A DNA stretch of 64,000 nt, taken from the NCBI GenBank assembly GCA_015832175.1, contig WJXW01000008.1, forward strand, positions 1,736,001 to 1,800,000, in the 5' to 3' direction. Within the stretch, counting starts at the first letter, position 1, and every line of letters begins with the position of its first letter. Positions 46,395 through 56,587 of this stretch are shown one piece after another. The notes below the pieces were generated by a model. The model worked only from the letters and a program-made list of their open reading frames with translations, did no database searches and was not told the origin of the DNA. The stretch comes from Paraphaeosphaeria minitans (lineage: Eukaryota; Ascomycota; Dothideomycetes; Pleosporales; Didymosphaeriaceae). A program made the translations under genes and the position numbers.

Positions 46395-46924
46395 GAAAGC
46401 CGGTTTGTGTTGCATCACAGCGTGTAAATCACCTTTGCGCTGATCGATAGCAAGCTCTTGTTTCGTGGTCATCTGGACACAGCATGGGGTGTACAGTTTT
46501 GGTTCCGGTGCTGCCGTCGCATCTTAAACACTTGAATGAATAACTTGTGCTGATACCACCGTTACATCAAAAGCACTTTCAATTAATAAGACAATGATAG
46601 CATTACACTTGTTTGCCGGCTTCCTGTTCCTTGTTGCTACGTCTCTTGCTTTGCGGAGTCAAGTGACACTCTTTTCGCGTTTGAAGAAACAAGCCTCATC
46701 TCGCATGCAATTACATCAGCAAGCAAACGGGCATCGAGATGATAATTAGTGTTCCTCGCGTTTCTTTATAGGCAGCAACCCCATCCCTGGCAAGTGTTGT
46801 ATCAACATCTCTCCACGCCTGCGAATCACTCAGCCTGGTCACTTTTCGAACCACAACACTGAGAGCAACCCTAGAAGCACCCCCTGTAAATGCTCTCTAT
46901 CCTGGGTTAAATCAATACATTAAG
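46395..46924. other. Intergenic, tandem (+) genes
   Basis: 530 bp, AT-richer. It serves as promoter for the next gene. No other gene is seen. Confidence 0.6.
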
Positions 46925-48346
46925 ATGCCCAGTGTACAGCATATCGAAGGCATGGCTACAATGGCGCCCAGTATGATCCCCAAACCTTGCAGTCCGACAG
47001 CACAGATCGATCAAAGTTACCTCAATTTGCTAGATACGCTTAAGGAGGACTCTAAGCAGCTTGAAATCATACCCATTAGTGATATAGTCATCTCAACTTT
47101 GCGCAACGATGACATTCCGGTGGAAGATCGGAAAAAGAAGGATACGTCGATGCTGAGGTATAAGATGAGGTTGGGCTCGTGGAGGGATGGAGACGGCCAG
47201 AACAGTACTTCAACGGTGTGGTCCTACTTGACCTTTACTAGACACGGGACATTACCTCATGTGCATTTCTTCAAGGAACGCAAGAGGCTCCGACGCACAG
47301 AGAAGATATTGCTCTGCGACGCTGTCAAGAACACCAACCTGGAGCATTTCGACGGAACGTGCTATGACCGGTCGGTGGTAACGTTCGTGATCGTGTGCTT
47401 CGTTTTGAAACGCATTCCGTTTCGGGAGGTAGTGCACTTTTCTGAGCGCTTTAGGAGAACATTTAGGACCGCGATCAGAGCTCTAAGAAAGGGAAGTGCC
47501 ACTAAGCTAAGAACGGACTTGCCCTTAGTTAATCCTGCAAGGTGGTCGAGAGACTCACCTAAAAATACTTGTAGTCTGGACCGACGCATCACGAACATCA
47601 ACAAGAGTGTCTCGCAGGCCTTGTCGTCGTGCGTGAAGCAGACCCAGGGTCTCGAATCGCTTCCCAAGAACCATCAACAGTCCGGTTGCTCAGAAAACTT
47701 CAAGTTTGTTATCCACAGTCCATCTATTTTACCGCGCGTGGACCGGAAACAGCCAAATGATGGTCTACTGAGCCCGGTACAAAGCGTCAATGCGGATATG
47801 GAGCAAGCCCGAGACATGGAGGCTTCTGTTCAAAATGCAGCCTCATCTCACATCACCTCTGAGGCATCAGTAAGTCCAAGCGAGTCAGGTTCTGGGACAT
47901 ATAGTGAGGCGGTTCGGTCATCTCACCCCCATCAGTTTCCCTTGGCCATGTCTCGCTGCGAACCAGTCATTGACGCTGCAGCGGCCAACCAGGCTCTACA
48001 AAGCGCTTTGGAACCAGTCTGGTCTCTGAGAAGGAAGAGGAAAGCTGACGAGGAAGAACTCATCTATACAGGGATAAAAAGAAACGTGGAAGAGGACAAG
48101 GTAGATGAATGCCAAAATGAGATCACAGGATTAGAACACTGGGAAAGGGACCTGCAACAGAAGCTAGAGGGGGTTAGAGCAAAAATTACCGCGAAAAGAG
48201 TCAAGCTCCAAAGGGCTCAAAACGATCTGAAAGTTTTATATGTTGCGCAGGGAGATATACAGAATCGTGTTGAGCAAAGCCGCGCTGATGAGATGGAAAT
48301 GCTCGCGGGCATTGAATGGTTCAAAGACAAACCTTGGACACAATGA
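46925..48346 (+). CDS. Unrecognised 473-residue protein with nuclear signal and coiled coil
   Basis: A single intronless frame starts at the ATG at 46925. I do not recognise the family. Residues 1-110 carry short charged stretches, and 110-200 include a basic region (FKERKRLRRTEK). The centre is Ser/Thr-rich and of low complexity. RRKRKADEEE near residue 363 looks like a nuclear localisation signal. About 375-460 is strongly helical with heptad-like charge (NVEEDKVDECQNEITG...), a probable coiled coil. A nuclear role is an inference. Lineage-restricted distribution is likely. Confidence 0.65.
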   Translation: MPSVQHIEGMATMAPSMIPKPCSPTAQIDQSYLNLLDTLKEDSKQLEIIPISDIVISTLRNDDIPVEDRKKKDTSMLRYKMRLGSWRDGDGQNSTSTVWSYLTFTRHGTLPHVHFFKERKRLRRTEKILLCDAVKNTNLEHFDGTCYDRSVVTFVIVCFVLKRIPFREVVHFSERFRRTFRTAIRALRKGSATKLRTDLPLVNPARWSRDSPKNTCSLDRRITNINKSVSQALSSCVKQTQGLESLPKNHQQSGCSENFKFVIHSPSILPRVDRKQPNDGLLSPVQSVNADMEQARDMEASVQNAASSHITSEASVSPSESGSGTYSEAVRSSHPHQFPLAMSRCEPVIDAAAANQALQSALEPVWSLRRKRKADEEELIYTGIKRNVEEDKVDECQNEITGLEHWERDLQQKLEGVRAKITAKRVKLQRAQNDLKVLYVAQGDIQNRVEQSRADEMEMLAGIEWFKDKPWTQ

Positions 48347-48714
48347 GATCGGTTCGTGATCTAAGTTATGGCGAGCATATGACGAACCAAGACAGTAAAT
48401 TAAAATACGATTACCCTGTTGCGTCGAGGTTGGCAGCTTCAAATGAGAACCCAGGACAAGGGAAGTGGCATGAGACGATGACGTCATTTTGTTGGGCAAA
48501 GGGATCGCAGCTACCTTACCCTGTTAGGGCGGCCGCCGTCTGAGCTAGCCGAGATTAGTAGGATGTGTGCGGCGACAGCGGGGTTCGCGACGGTAAACAA
48601 AACCTTCGTCCCAAAACCATCGCGCATTCAAGTTGCTGTGCAGCACATCTTACCAGCCTTTCGCCCGACATAGTTACAGCTACCAATTCCTCCTGAGCAC
48701 TATCATTCGCAGCC
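48347..48714. other. Intergenic, tandem (+) genes
   Basis: 368 bp. It serves as promoter of the Spo12-family gene. Nothing else is seen. Confidence 0.6.
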
Positions 48715-49187
48715 ATGTCCGCCAACGTCCTCAGCAACCGCGACACCAACGCGCAGATGAAGTCGGCCTCGCCGCAGAAGAAGGCAGACAAGCCTGAGCC
48801 CAAGAGCCTCGACGCGCATCGCCAGGAGCTTGCGTCGCGTCTTAAAGAGAATGAAACGTGAGTGTCTCCTTTGGCTGATCTGAGTGGTACCGTACGCTAA
48901 TGTCGTGCAGGACGCAGCAATACGTCTCTCCCAGCGACTCGATCCAGTCGCCAGCTACACAGAAGCTCAGCGCTTTCCGCAACAAGCAAATCAGTAAGAA
49001 GTAAGTTAAATAGGACTGTATGTCTATATGTAGGGTGGACGCTAATGTATGCAGGTCTAAGCCGCAGACGCTCTTCAAGACCACGAGCTCCAAGAAGATC
49101 GAGTCGGCTAAGGGCACGGCTATGTTCGCTGATCTTCCGAAGACAATCCAGATCACGAAAAACGGCGAGGCGAACACGGAGCCTTAG
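48715..49187 (+). CDS. Spo12-family mitotic-exit protein
   Basis: Exons are 48715-48857, 48911-49000 and 49055-49187, giving 121 residues. Introns of 53 and 54 nt have CTAAT branch points. The diagnostic block is at about 54-73: SPSDSIQSPATQKLSAFRNK, matching the Spo12/Bns1 core (S-P-S/T-D-x-x-x-S-P-x-x-x-K-L). It is followed by a KPQTLF motif at about 79-84. In budding yeast Spo12 works in the FEAR network that releases Cdc14 from the nucleolus in anaphase, and its two S-P sites are phosphorylated. Both S-P sites are present here. The rest is Lys-rich. This gene was found by joining exons, each of which is short. Confidence 0.85.
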
Positions 49188-49629
49188 TACTCGCCTCCTT
49201 CTTGGTCTATACGCGCGTCTTGCTCGTCCATGTGCACGTATCTAACACGGGGTTTGGCTGTGGTTGGTGGGTGTCTGTCGAGTTGTGTGCGTGCTGTTGT
49301 GGTCTAACATGTGGACGGCGACATGCAACGCGCCCGTGGGCGTAATCTTGATACCCAGGCCCATGCTGGTCGCAACATTTGGTTTTCACACCAAGTGGAA
49401 CTGGTTTGAATGGAAGGTCACGAATTGTTTTGATCCATTGGAGTTCAAGGTGGATAGGGATACGACTTTGAATGATCAACTGTAATACTAGCAGAGCACA
49501 TGCTCTTTGATGAAGAGCCCAATGAAACAGTTTTCATGAAATGTTGACTTGTCATGGTCTCGCTCTTCAGAAGATCTCGCCAAGCCCCGCCCCCGGATTC
49601 CTTGGTTATGCTTCCTCCACACCTATTCC
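49188..49629. other. Intergenic, tandem (+) genes
   Basis: 442 bp. Spo12 3' flank and UreF promoter. No gene is seen. Confidence 0.6.
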
Positions 49630-50567
49630 ATGACGACTCCCGACAGCCAACAATCACTAAAAGATGAGATCGCTCAACTCGAGCGGCGTCTTCAGGATGC
49701 CAAGTCCCGACTAAAAGTTGCGGACAATCCGGCGACTTCCTTACAATCTACCAGCGATGCAGGTGCGTTATCGGGCCATGAAAGCTGTCATCTCCGAATT
49801 CTAATAGAACGACAGCGCTTCATGCACTGCTACTTCTGGCCGACTCAGCGCTGCCGCTGGGCTCATTCGCATTCAGCAGCGGGCTAGAATCGTATCTCGC
49901 GCACCACAAACCCAGCCCGCCCTCCGCGTCGCAGTTACCGTCGTTCCATGTCTTCCTCAGCCTGTCCCTCTCCACGCTCGCCAGCACTGCGCTGCCGTAT
50001 GTCCTAGCAGGCTACCGCAATCCCGCAGATATCGAGACGCTCGACAATGACCTCGACGCAAGCACGCCTTGCACGGTAGCGCGGCGGGCGAGCATAGCAC
50101 AAGGAAGGGCGTTGCTCACTGTGTGGGAGCGCAGCTACAAGGCGCAGTACAGCTCAACGGCTGCCAAAATATCAGGCGACGACAGCTCCCCAACCCAAGG
50201 CAGCGCTGCTGCTGAAGCGCTCGTATCATTTTCTTCGGCCCTCCGCAAATCCGATCTTATCAACGCGCATCTGGCACCACTCTGGGGGCTCGTTACCTGC
50301 GTGCTCGACGTCCCGCTGCGCGACGCTGCATATTTGTTTCTGTTCTCACACGCGCGCACGGTCGTCAGCGCGGCAGTACGCGCAAGCGTCATGGGGCCGT
50401 ATCAGGCGCAGGCTGAGCTGGCGAGTATGGAGCTGCAAGATCGGATAAGAGGACTAGTTGAAGAAGGCTGGAATAGAAAGGTTGAAGATTCAGGGCAGAG
50501 TGTGCCCGTCATGGATCTGTGGGTTGGCAGACACGAGAAGCTGTATAGTCGCATCTTCAATTCATGA
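49630..50567 (+). CDS. ureF: Urease accessory protein UreF
   Basis: Exons are 49630-49762 and 49816-50567, giving 294 residues. The 53-nt intron has GTGCGT, a CTAAT-type branch and CAG. Residues 1-44 hold a short predicted coiled coil not part of the core family. The UreF signature follows at about 46-72: LLLLADSALPLGSF then SSGLESYL. The helical body ends with DLWVGRHEKLYSRIF. UreF joins UreD and UreG to load nickel into urease and acts as the GTPase gate on UreG. It is cytosolic and needed for urea use as a nitrogen source. No other urease gene lies in the window. Confidence 0.93.
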
Positions 50568-51735
50568 GCTTGCTGGCTATTCCAATATGTCAGGGAATCA
50601 TGCGAGGCCGATGTGTTGATTGCTATACTGATCAACCACTCATACAGAGCCATATATGATCTTCTATCTGAGACCTGAGGGGCATGGAGTTGTTGCCAGG
50701 TTGCTGTTGGAAGACTTGTTGAGGAACGGGGATGGAAGGGAGACCGAGCGATTAGAGTCCTAAGGTCGAGTATGCGGAGTTTGATTCATGGCCGAATGAT
50801 TCGGATTGTTTCACAGTGTTGGTGGTCCTTCGATACGTAGCAGGTGGGGTTGATTGAATGGCTGTTGGTGCCCAAACACACCTGGTCGCACGACGAAGGC
50901 TGCCATCGAGTCCGACACTATCTTCTTCTACCTCCCAATGAGCAGTCCTACGCCGTCTTCTGCCAGTGTTACACCTCCACCATCAAGCTCCCGACAGCCT
51001 CTCTTGATTCCTTCACCAAATCCTCGACCGTAGCGTCAACCATCTATTCCCCGTACGCTCCCACGATGATAGTCACGTGCGTCATCCGTCTGCTGGTCTT
51101 CTGTAACCTGTCTAAAAAAGCTTCCAAGGATTGTTCTGGTGCGAGCTTGCGCCTCCTCGTGCTGTGGTGGCTGATCAAGATTCGTTTTGCACGAGGCTAC
51201 CACGCGCGTCTTGAACAGGATAGAGTGCATGCCAGCCTAGACACATTCCATTTGCGGGACGTACAGGTTATGTGACAAGGAGTCGCTTTTTCTGTAGAAG
51301 AGGAAGGTCAATTCCAAGCAAGACGGTAGTGTGCAGCCAGTTTGGGAAAATACCCCAAGTCATCCAATCCTTAGCATTAGCAATGCGACGTCCACATGTG
51401 GTCGCGCCGAAGGGCGTATGCCCACCGGGTTCCCCGCACTCCATGCAGGAACCCAACTGACAGCGACATGCTCAACTGACTTCCTCGCGGCACTCTTGCC
51501 ACAATGCTCACGTCGTCTGACCCTCTTCGGGCCGGGGCAAGCTCACAAGCGCCCCAGTGGAGCTCGGACGCTGATCTCCCCGGATTCCCAGCCCTTTATA
51601 GGCCATGTCCTAAGAGAAAATGTATCAGTGGCATACATACCATCCGTGCCTCCACCGTCTGCCCCGCCATGCGCCATCGTTCGCTCTACTGTGCTTGAAT
51701 TGATTCATTTCACTCCTTGCATGCAAACTGGAACC
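50568..51735. other. Intergenic upstream of the GH31 gene
   Basis: 1.17 kb. The frame of the GH31 gene stays open 5' of its ATG, but without protein-like sequence, so I treat it as promoter and leader. No gene is seen. Confidence 0.55.
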
Positions 51736-54354
51736 ATGTCTCGCCCTGCTCGCTACGACTTCAAGACGCACTCCGTTGCGCATCCCACTGCGATTGTCGC
51801 CGGCGACAAGTACCGCTTTACCATCCTTACCGAAGGCCTCCTCCGCTTCGAATGGGCCGCGGACGGCCAATTTGAGGACCGCGCGTCTACGTTCGCTGTC
51901 AATCGGAAGCTCGCTGTGCCGGATTTCTACGTCTGGGACCGCGGCGATGTCCTCGAGATCGTGACGAAGCGGTTCCACGTCGTGTACAACAAGAAGGCGT
52001 TCAGCGCCGAGGGGTTTGTAATCCACCTAAAGGGCGCGATTAGTGCAAAGTGGACGTACGGACAAGAGGCTTCGAATTTAGGAGGCACGACTAGGACGCT
52101 GGACCAAGCGAATGGGCGCGTGGATCTGGGGCCTGGTGTTTTGAGCAGGGAGGGTTTTGCGGTGCTGGATGATAGCAAGACGATGCTTTTTGAGAGTGAC
52201 GGGTGGATTGCGCCGCGCAGATCGGGGGAGAAGAAGGAACGGAGCGACGAGTACATCTTCTTGTATGGGCACGATTACCGCGAGGCGATACGCGCGTATT
52301 TCGCCGTGAGCGGGAGTCAGCCGCTGCTGCCGAGGTTCGCCATGGGCAATTGGTGGTCGAGGTACCATCGGTATGATGAGAAAGAATACCTACAGCTGCA
52401 TGATCATTTGAACAAGGATGATGTGCCGATCAATGTGGCAGTTGTGGATATGGATTGGCACCTGGTCATCGCTGGGAAGGAGATCCCAGCAGGCGAGAAC
52501 GGGTGGACTGGATATACCTGGAATAAAGAGTTATTTCCTGATCCGGATGCGTTCATTAAGAAGCTGCATGATCGCGGCACGAAAGTCTCGCTCAATGTGC
52601 ACCCTGCGGATGGCATTCGGCACTGGGAGGACCAGTATAAGGAGGTTGCAAAAGCCACGGGTCTCGACCCGAAATCGAAAGAGCCGGTGCGTTTTGACTG
52701 CACTGACAAGAAGTTCATAGACGCCTACTTTGACATTGTACACCATCAGCACGAAGCTAGAGGAATCGACTTCTGGTGGATCGACTGGCAGCAAGGCGAG
52801 GGCTCAAAGATACCCGGTGTTGATCCATTGTGGGTACTGAACCATTTCCATTTCCTGGATATCGGCCGCGGAAACGAACGCCCGTTGATCTTCTCACGGT
52901 TTGGTGGTCCTGGTGCTCAGCGGTATCAAGTTGGCTTCTCAGGCGATGCAATCATCACATGGGACTCGCTGCACTTCCAGCCTGAGTTTACAGCAACTGC
53001 ATCGAATATCGGCTATGGCTGGTGGTCTCACGACATTGGCGGACACACCGCGGGCATTCACAACGATGAATTGACAACGAGATGGGTGCAGCTAGGTTGT
53101 TGGTCGCCCATCTTACGCCTGCACTCCGACGTCAACCCGTTCAACAGCCGAGAGCCGTGGAGATATAACGACGAAGCGTGCAAGATCATGGAAGACACGC
53201 TGCGTCTCCGACATCGTCTCATCCCGTACCTATATACCATGAATGCCCGCTCGGCTATAAATGATGAACCCTTGGTCACACCGTTGTACTGGGACTATCC
53301 CGAGGTCGACGAAGCCTACGAGGTGCCAAATGAGTACCTCTTCGGCAGCGAGCTGCTCCTCGCGCCCATCACACAGCCAAGAGACAACACAACCCACCTC
53401 GGCTCCGCGAAGGCGTGGTTACCCCCAAAACGATACGCAGACATCTTCACCGGCGTAGTCTACTACGGCGACCGCAGTCTCACCCTCCACCGCCCGCTCA
53501 CCCAGACCCCCGTCCTCGCACCCGAGGGTTCCATCATCCCGCTCGACGCAGCCTGGCGCCCCAAGAGCGGCAGCCCCAACCCCGAAGCCATCGAGCTCCT
53601 CGTCGTCGTCGGCGCCGACGGCTCCTTCGACCTCATCGAAGACGACGGGAAGGGCACCACCGTCGACGACGGCGACTTCCAGCTCGTGTCGTCAGCCTCG
53701 TCGTCTACGTCCGCCGACGACGACGACGGCATGAACGTCGACGCCAAGCCCAGCGAAACCGTGCGCTTCGTCCACACACCCATCACATACAAGCAGGACA
53801 GCGGCGTCCTCAAAATCGGCCCCGTGTACCCCGCCGACGACCCCGCGGTCCCAAAGTCCCGGCAGTGGAACATCCGCCTCGTCGCGCACACCCCGACCGG
53901 CTCGTCGGCCGAAGGCACAGGCACAGGCACAGCCATCCGCTGCATCACAACCTCGGCCAAGCGCGCGAAGAGCGTCGCCTACACCACTACCTCCGACGCC
54001 ACAGGCACGACGCTGCATCTCGCATCGGTGCCCACCTCGCAAGCCGTCATCCTCGAGCTCGCGAGTCCCGGCCCGCAGCTCGATGTCGTCGACCCCTTGC
54101 CGCTCATCTGGAAGATTCTCGACCAGGCGAGCATGGCGTTGAACACGAAGCGCTGGATCTGGGATAGCGTGTTTGCGAGTCCCGGGAAGGTGGAGGTCAT
54201 GGTGAATAAGCTGCAGACGATGGGGTTAGAGAATACGCTTGTGAATTCGTTTGTGGAGTTGTTGTGTGCAGATGACCGGTATGCGGAGAAGGGGAGGGGT
54301 GGAGGGAAGGTGGTGGCGATGGCGATGGGGGAGGAGGAGTTTGACGTGTGGTAG
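51736..54354 (+). CDS. GH31 alpha-glycosidase, probably intracellular
   Basis: An intronless frame of 872 residues from the ATG at 51736 (MSRPAR). An in-frame ATG at 51721 would add five residues. Glycoside hydrolase family 31 cleaves alpha-glucosidic or alpha-xylosidic links. The N-terminal beta domain (about 1-190) leads to the TIM barrel. The WWIDWQQGE segment contains the expected nucleophile D350, and GDAIITWDS contains the likely acid/base D404. The barrel is followed by the usual distal beta domains. No signal peptide is seen, so cytosolic breakdown of internal or imported sugars is likely. An unusual low-complexity insertion (Ser/Thr/Asp-rich, about 650-680) sits in the C-terminal domain. 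Exact specificity is unknown. Confidence 0.92.
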   Translation: MSRPARYDFKTHSVAHPTAIVAGDKYRFTILTEGLLRFEWAADGQFEDRASTFAVNRKLAVPDFYVWDRGDVLEIVTKRFHVVYNKKAFSAEGFVIHLKGAISAKWTYGQEASNLGGTTRTLDQANGRVDLGPGVLSREGFAVLDDSKTMLFESDGWIAPRRSGEKKERSDEYIFLYGHDYREAIRAYFAVSGSQPLLPRFAMGNWWSRYHRYDEKEYLQLHDHLNKDDVPINVAVVDMDWHLVIAGKEIPAGENGWTGYTWNKELFPDPDAFIKKLHDRGTKVSLNVHPADGIRHWEDQYKEVAKATGLDPKSKEPVRFDCTDKKFIDAYFDIVHHQHEARGIDFWWIDWQQGEGSKIPGVDPLWVLNHFHFLDIGRGNERPLIFSRFGGPGAQRYQVGFSGDAIITWDSLHFQPEFTATASNIGYGWWSHDIGGHTAGIHNDELTTRWVQLGCWSPILRLHSDVNPFNSREPWRYNDEACKIMEDTLRLRHRLIPYLYTMNARSAINDEPLVTPLYWDYPEVDEAYEVPNEYLFGSELLLAPITQPRDNTTHLGSAKAWLPPKRYADIFTGVVYYGDRSLTLHRPLTQTPVLAPEGSIIPLDAAWRPKSGSPNPEAIELLVVVGADGSFDLIEDDGKGTTVDDGDFQLVSSASSSTSADDDDGMNVDAKPSETVRFVHTPITYKQDSGVLKIGPVYPADDPAVPKSRQWNIRLVAHTPTGSSAEGTGTGTAIRCITTSAKRAKSVAYTTTSDATGTTLHLASVPTSQAVILELASPGPQLDVVDPLPLIWKILDQASMALNTKRWIWDSVFASPGKVEVMVNKLQTMGLENTLVNSFVELLCADDRYAEKGRGGGKVVAMAMGEEEFDVW

Positions 54355-54827
54355 GGGTGGCGAGGGTGGTGGGCGTGGCGGATGACGACGCGTGTTGATG
54401 AGAAATGAACTTCATGATCTGTACGTTCCTACCATCCTGATATGGTGTTAACCATGCCCAGATGTGGCACGTCATTGTAATTGTGAATTGTGGACTTGTG
54501 CAACGCCGATGTAGTCTCGGGTGTGCCCATGTGCTATCTGAGCTACATGAGGTAAGTCTGTTTCAGGAAAAGACCTTCCAGGGCTCACGCATCGTAAAGA
54601 AGATCACACGAAGAGAAGATGATGCCAACGTGAAAAGTATTGGGCAGTTGATTAGCATCTAGGATACAATCTTCCCAAGCTTATACATCTATGTGGAATG
54701 CTGAAACTTTTGCAGGGGCCGCAGCTTGACGCAGCGACAAGCTATTCAATGGAACACCACTGTATTGCCTCCTGTCTACCTTCCCATCATTGCTTCTTGG
54801 TTTGAGGCGGCCTCGTGAATCTGCCCA
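54355..54827. other. Intergenic, between two convergent genes
   Basis: 473 bp between the GH31 stop and the stop of the secreted three-module gene. No gene is seen. Confidence 0.6.
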
Positions 54828-56587
54828 TCAGCCGGAAACCGCAGCTCGCTTGCCGGGGTCGGCGTAGCGGCACCTGAAGGACAAAATCTTGTACGCGAAA
54901 TTGAACTTAATGTACGCGTCGCGCTCAAGGTAGAACGGTTTGAATACGCCGTTCGAGTTCCAGTCGCTGTTGCAGTGGTCGTCGCTTCAAAGAGTTAGCA
55001 GGGCACATGGACCGGACACGGCGGACACTTACTCGTGGTACCGACAGACAAACCAGGTGTCTTCGCTGTCTTTGTTCTGCCGGATGGAGCGGATGAAGAC
55101 GCCCTTCCTGTTCATGGGGTTAGTTCAAGAAACCACAGAACAGTGGTAGTAGGCTTACTTCAAGTTTGTCTTGATACAGTATTCCCGCTCAGTATCTTTC
55201 TGCGTGGCATGTGCTATTTGGTTGCCAATGAAGTTCTCTGCATCGTAGAGGCGAGTCTAAAACCGTCAGCAAGCGTGTCCAAACGCGCTTCGTTGGTAAG
55301 AGATCAAAGTCGCCTCACTCACCAAGACATTGCCGTCATTCGACCTATCACTCAGTTCCAGGTCCTTCCCAACCAGAGTTTCGTCGGTAAGTGCCGGTCC
55401 GTTGGAGGCATTGTGAACGTCGTCGTTCGCATTCGTGGACTCGAGAAGGGATCCAGTGTCTTCGGTGTTGCGCGCCTCGGAGCGGACCCAAAAACATTGG
55501 ACACTGCGAATTTGATCTTCCCAGCTCCCGAGAACTATTGGGCCACTCTTGCGAAATTCGGACCCGAGATCTGGTTGTTCCCAATGACCCGTTCGCGTCA
55601 ACGTACCTTGAGCGCTTCCGCAGTCCGCCTCCCTAAAGATTTGAGTGCTGTTGGTCATTGAGGTGAAAGGTCGTGATTGACTTACGCGTAGTAGTGGCAG
55701 CGTGTATTGCTAAGGTAAGGGAGTCGCTTTTGCCGGACTGAGAGAATGCGCTGATTGTCCCTGTTCATCAACGTCAGCGGCTGAACAAAACGCTTCCACG
55801 CATGGCCTAGGCTCGACACTTACTTGCGCCCAATGTTCTTGCACTCATAGTTGAAAACGTCTTTCTTCTCGTAGTAGTAGTACCTTCCCTTGTTGTCCAA
55901 CTCTACGTGGAGCTCGACCTAGCCTGATTAGACTCCTTGAACCCATATGCGTAAATTGATACTTACGGGGTCAGGGCCACTGAACGACCGCTTCACAGTA
56001 GACACTACGCCAGTAGCAGGGGTGCCGGAAAAGCTTTTAGAGACGAGCGAGGTACCCGTTTCTTCGGCCCTTCGTGCAGCGCCGCGGATCCAGAAACATT
56101 GCACACTGCCAATGCGGTCTGCCCAGTCACCGAGAAGCAGATTTTCACCTGGAGCTTTACGAGGTTCCTTGGAGAGATCTCCTTGTACCCATTCGTCCTC
56201 GTGCGTCATCTTGCCGTAAGCGGACCCGCAATCTGTATCCGTGTAGTATTCGCAGCGAACGTGGCCCTTTTTGCTCGTGGGCACCTCTTGTCGAACTGAG
56301 AGAATCTGCTCACCGACCAGGCGCTGATAGTTCATGCAGGTGTAGACGTTGGTGTCATCTTTGGTGTAACGATAATATTTTCCCTTGGTGCCCTTCTGTA
56401 CGAAGAGCTTGACGACATTCGAGTCATCTCGAGCGCTGATCAAGGATTCTTCGACGTTGGATAGATCGGAGGCCGCCTCCTGCAGAGCAACCGCCGGAAC
56501 AGCAGCAGAAGGATTTCCGACGTCCCGGCCGACGACAGCGGCGTAAGCGACCGAGACGATCGCAAAGAGGGGAAGTAGAAAACGCAT
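54828..56587 (-). CDS. Secreted protein with three related four-cysteine modules, family unknown
   Basis: Exons are 56587-55967, 55918-55824, 55760-55686, 55632-55323, 55256-55159, 55107-55033 and 54984-54828, giving 476 residues. Six introns (48-66 nt) have CTGAC or CTAAC branches and all joins keep frame. Residues 1-17 form a signal peptide (MRFLLPLFAIVSVAYAA). Three homologous modules follow, at about 58-172, 208-320 and 368-465. Each holds four cysteines spaced C-x26/27-C-x7-C-x33/43-C (C84, C112, C120, C164; C233, C260, C268, C310; C394, C421, C429, C463). Modules 1 and 2 share ILSVRQ, DCGSA, W-x-Q-x-D-L and SVQCFW, and module 3 is the most diverged. The acceptor at 55633 is chosen over one 15 nt upstream because it keeps module 2 aligned. 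I do not recognise the fold. An extracellular or wall-associated role is inferred from the signal peptide. Confidence 0.85.

Noticed and set aside
53415..54167. 250-codon Arg/His/Pro-rich frame on +
   Set aside because: A frame shadow within the GH31 gene, caused by its high GC third positions.
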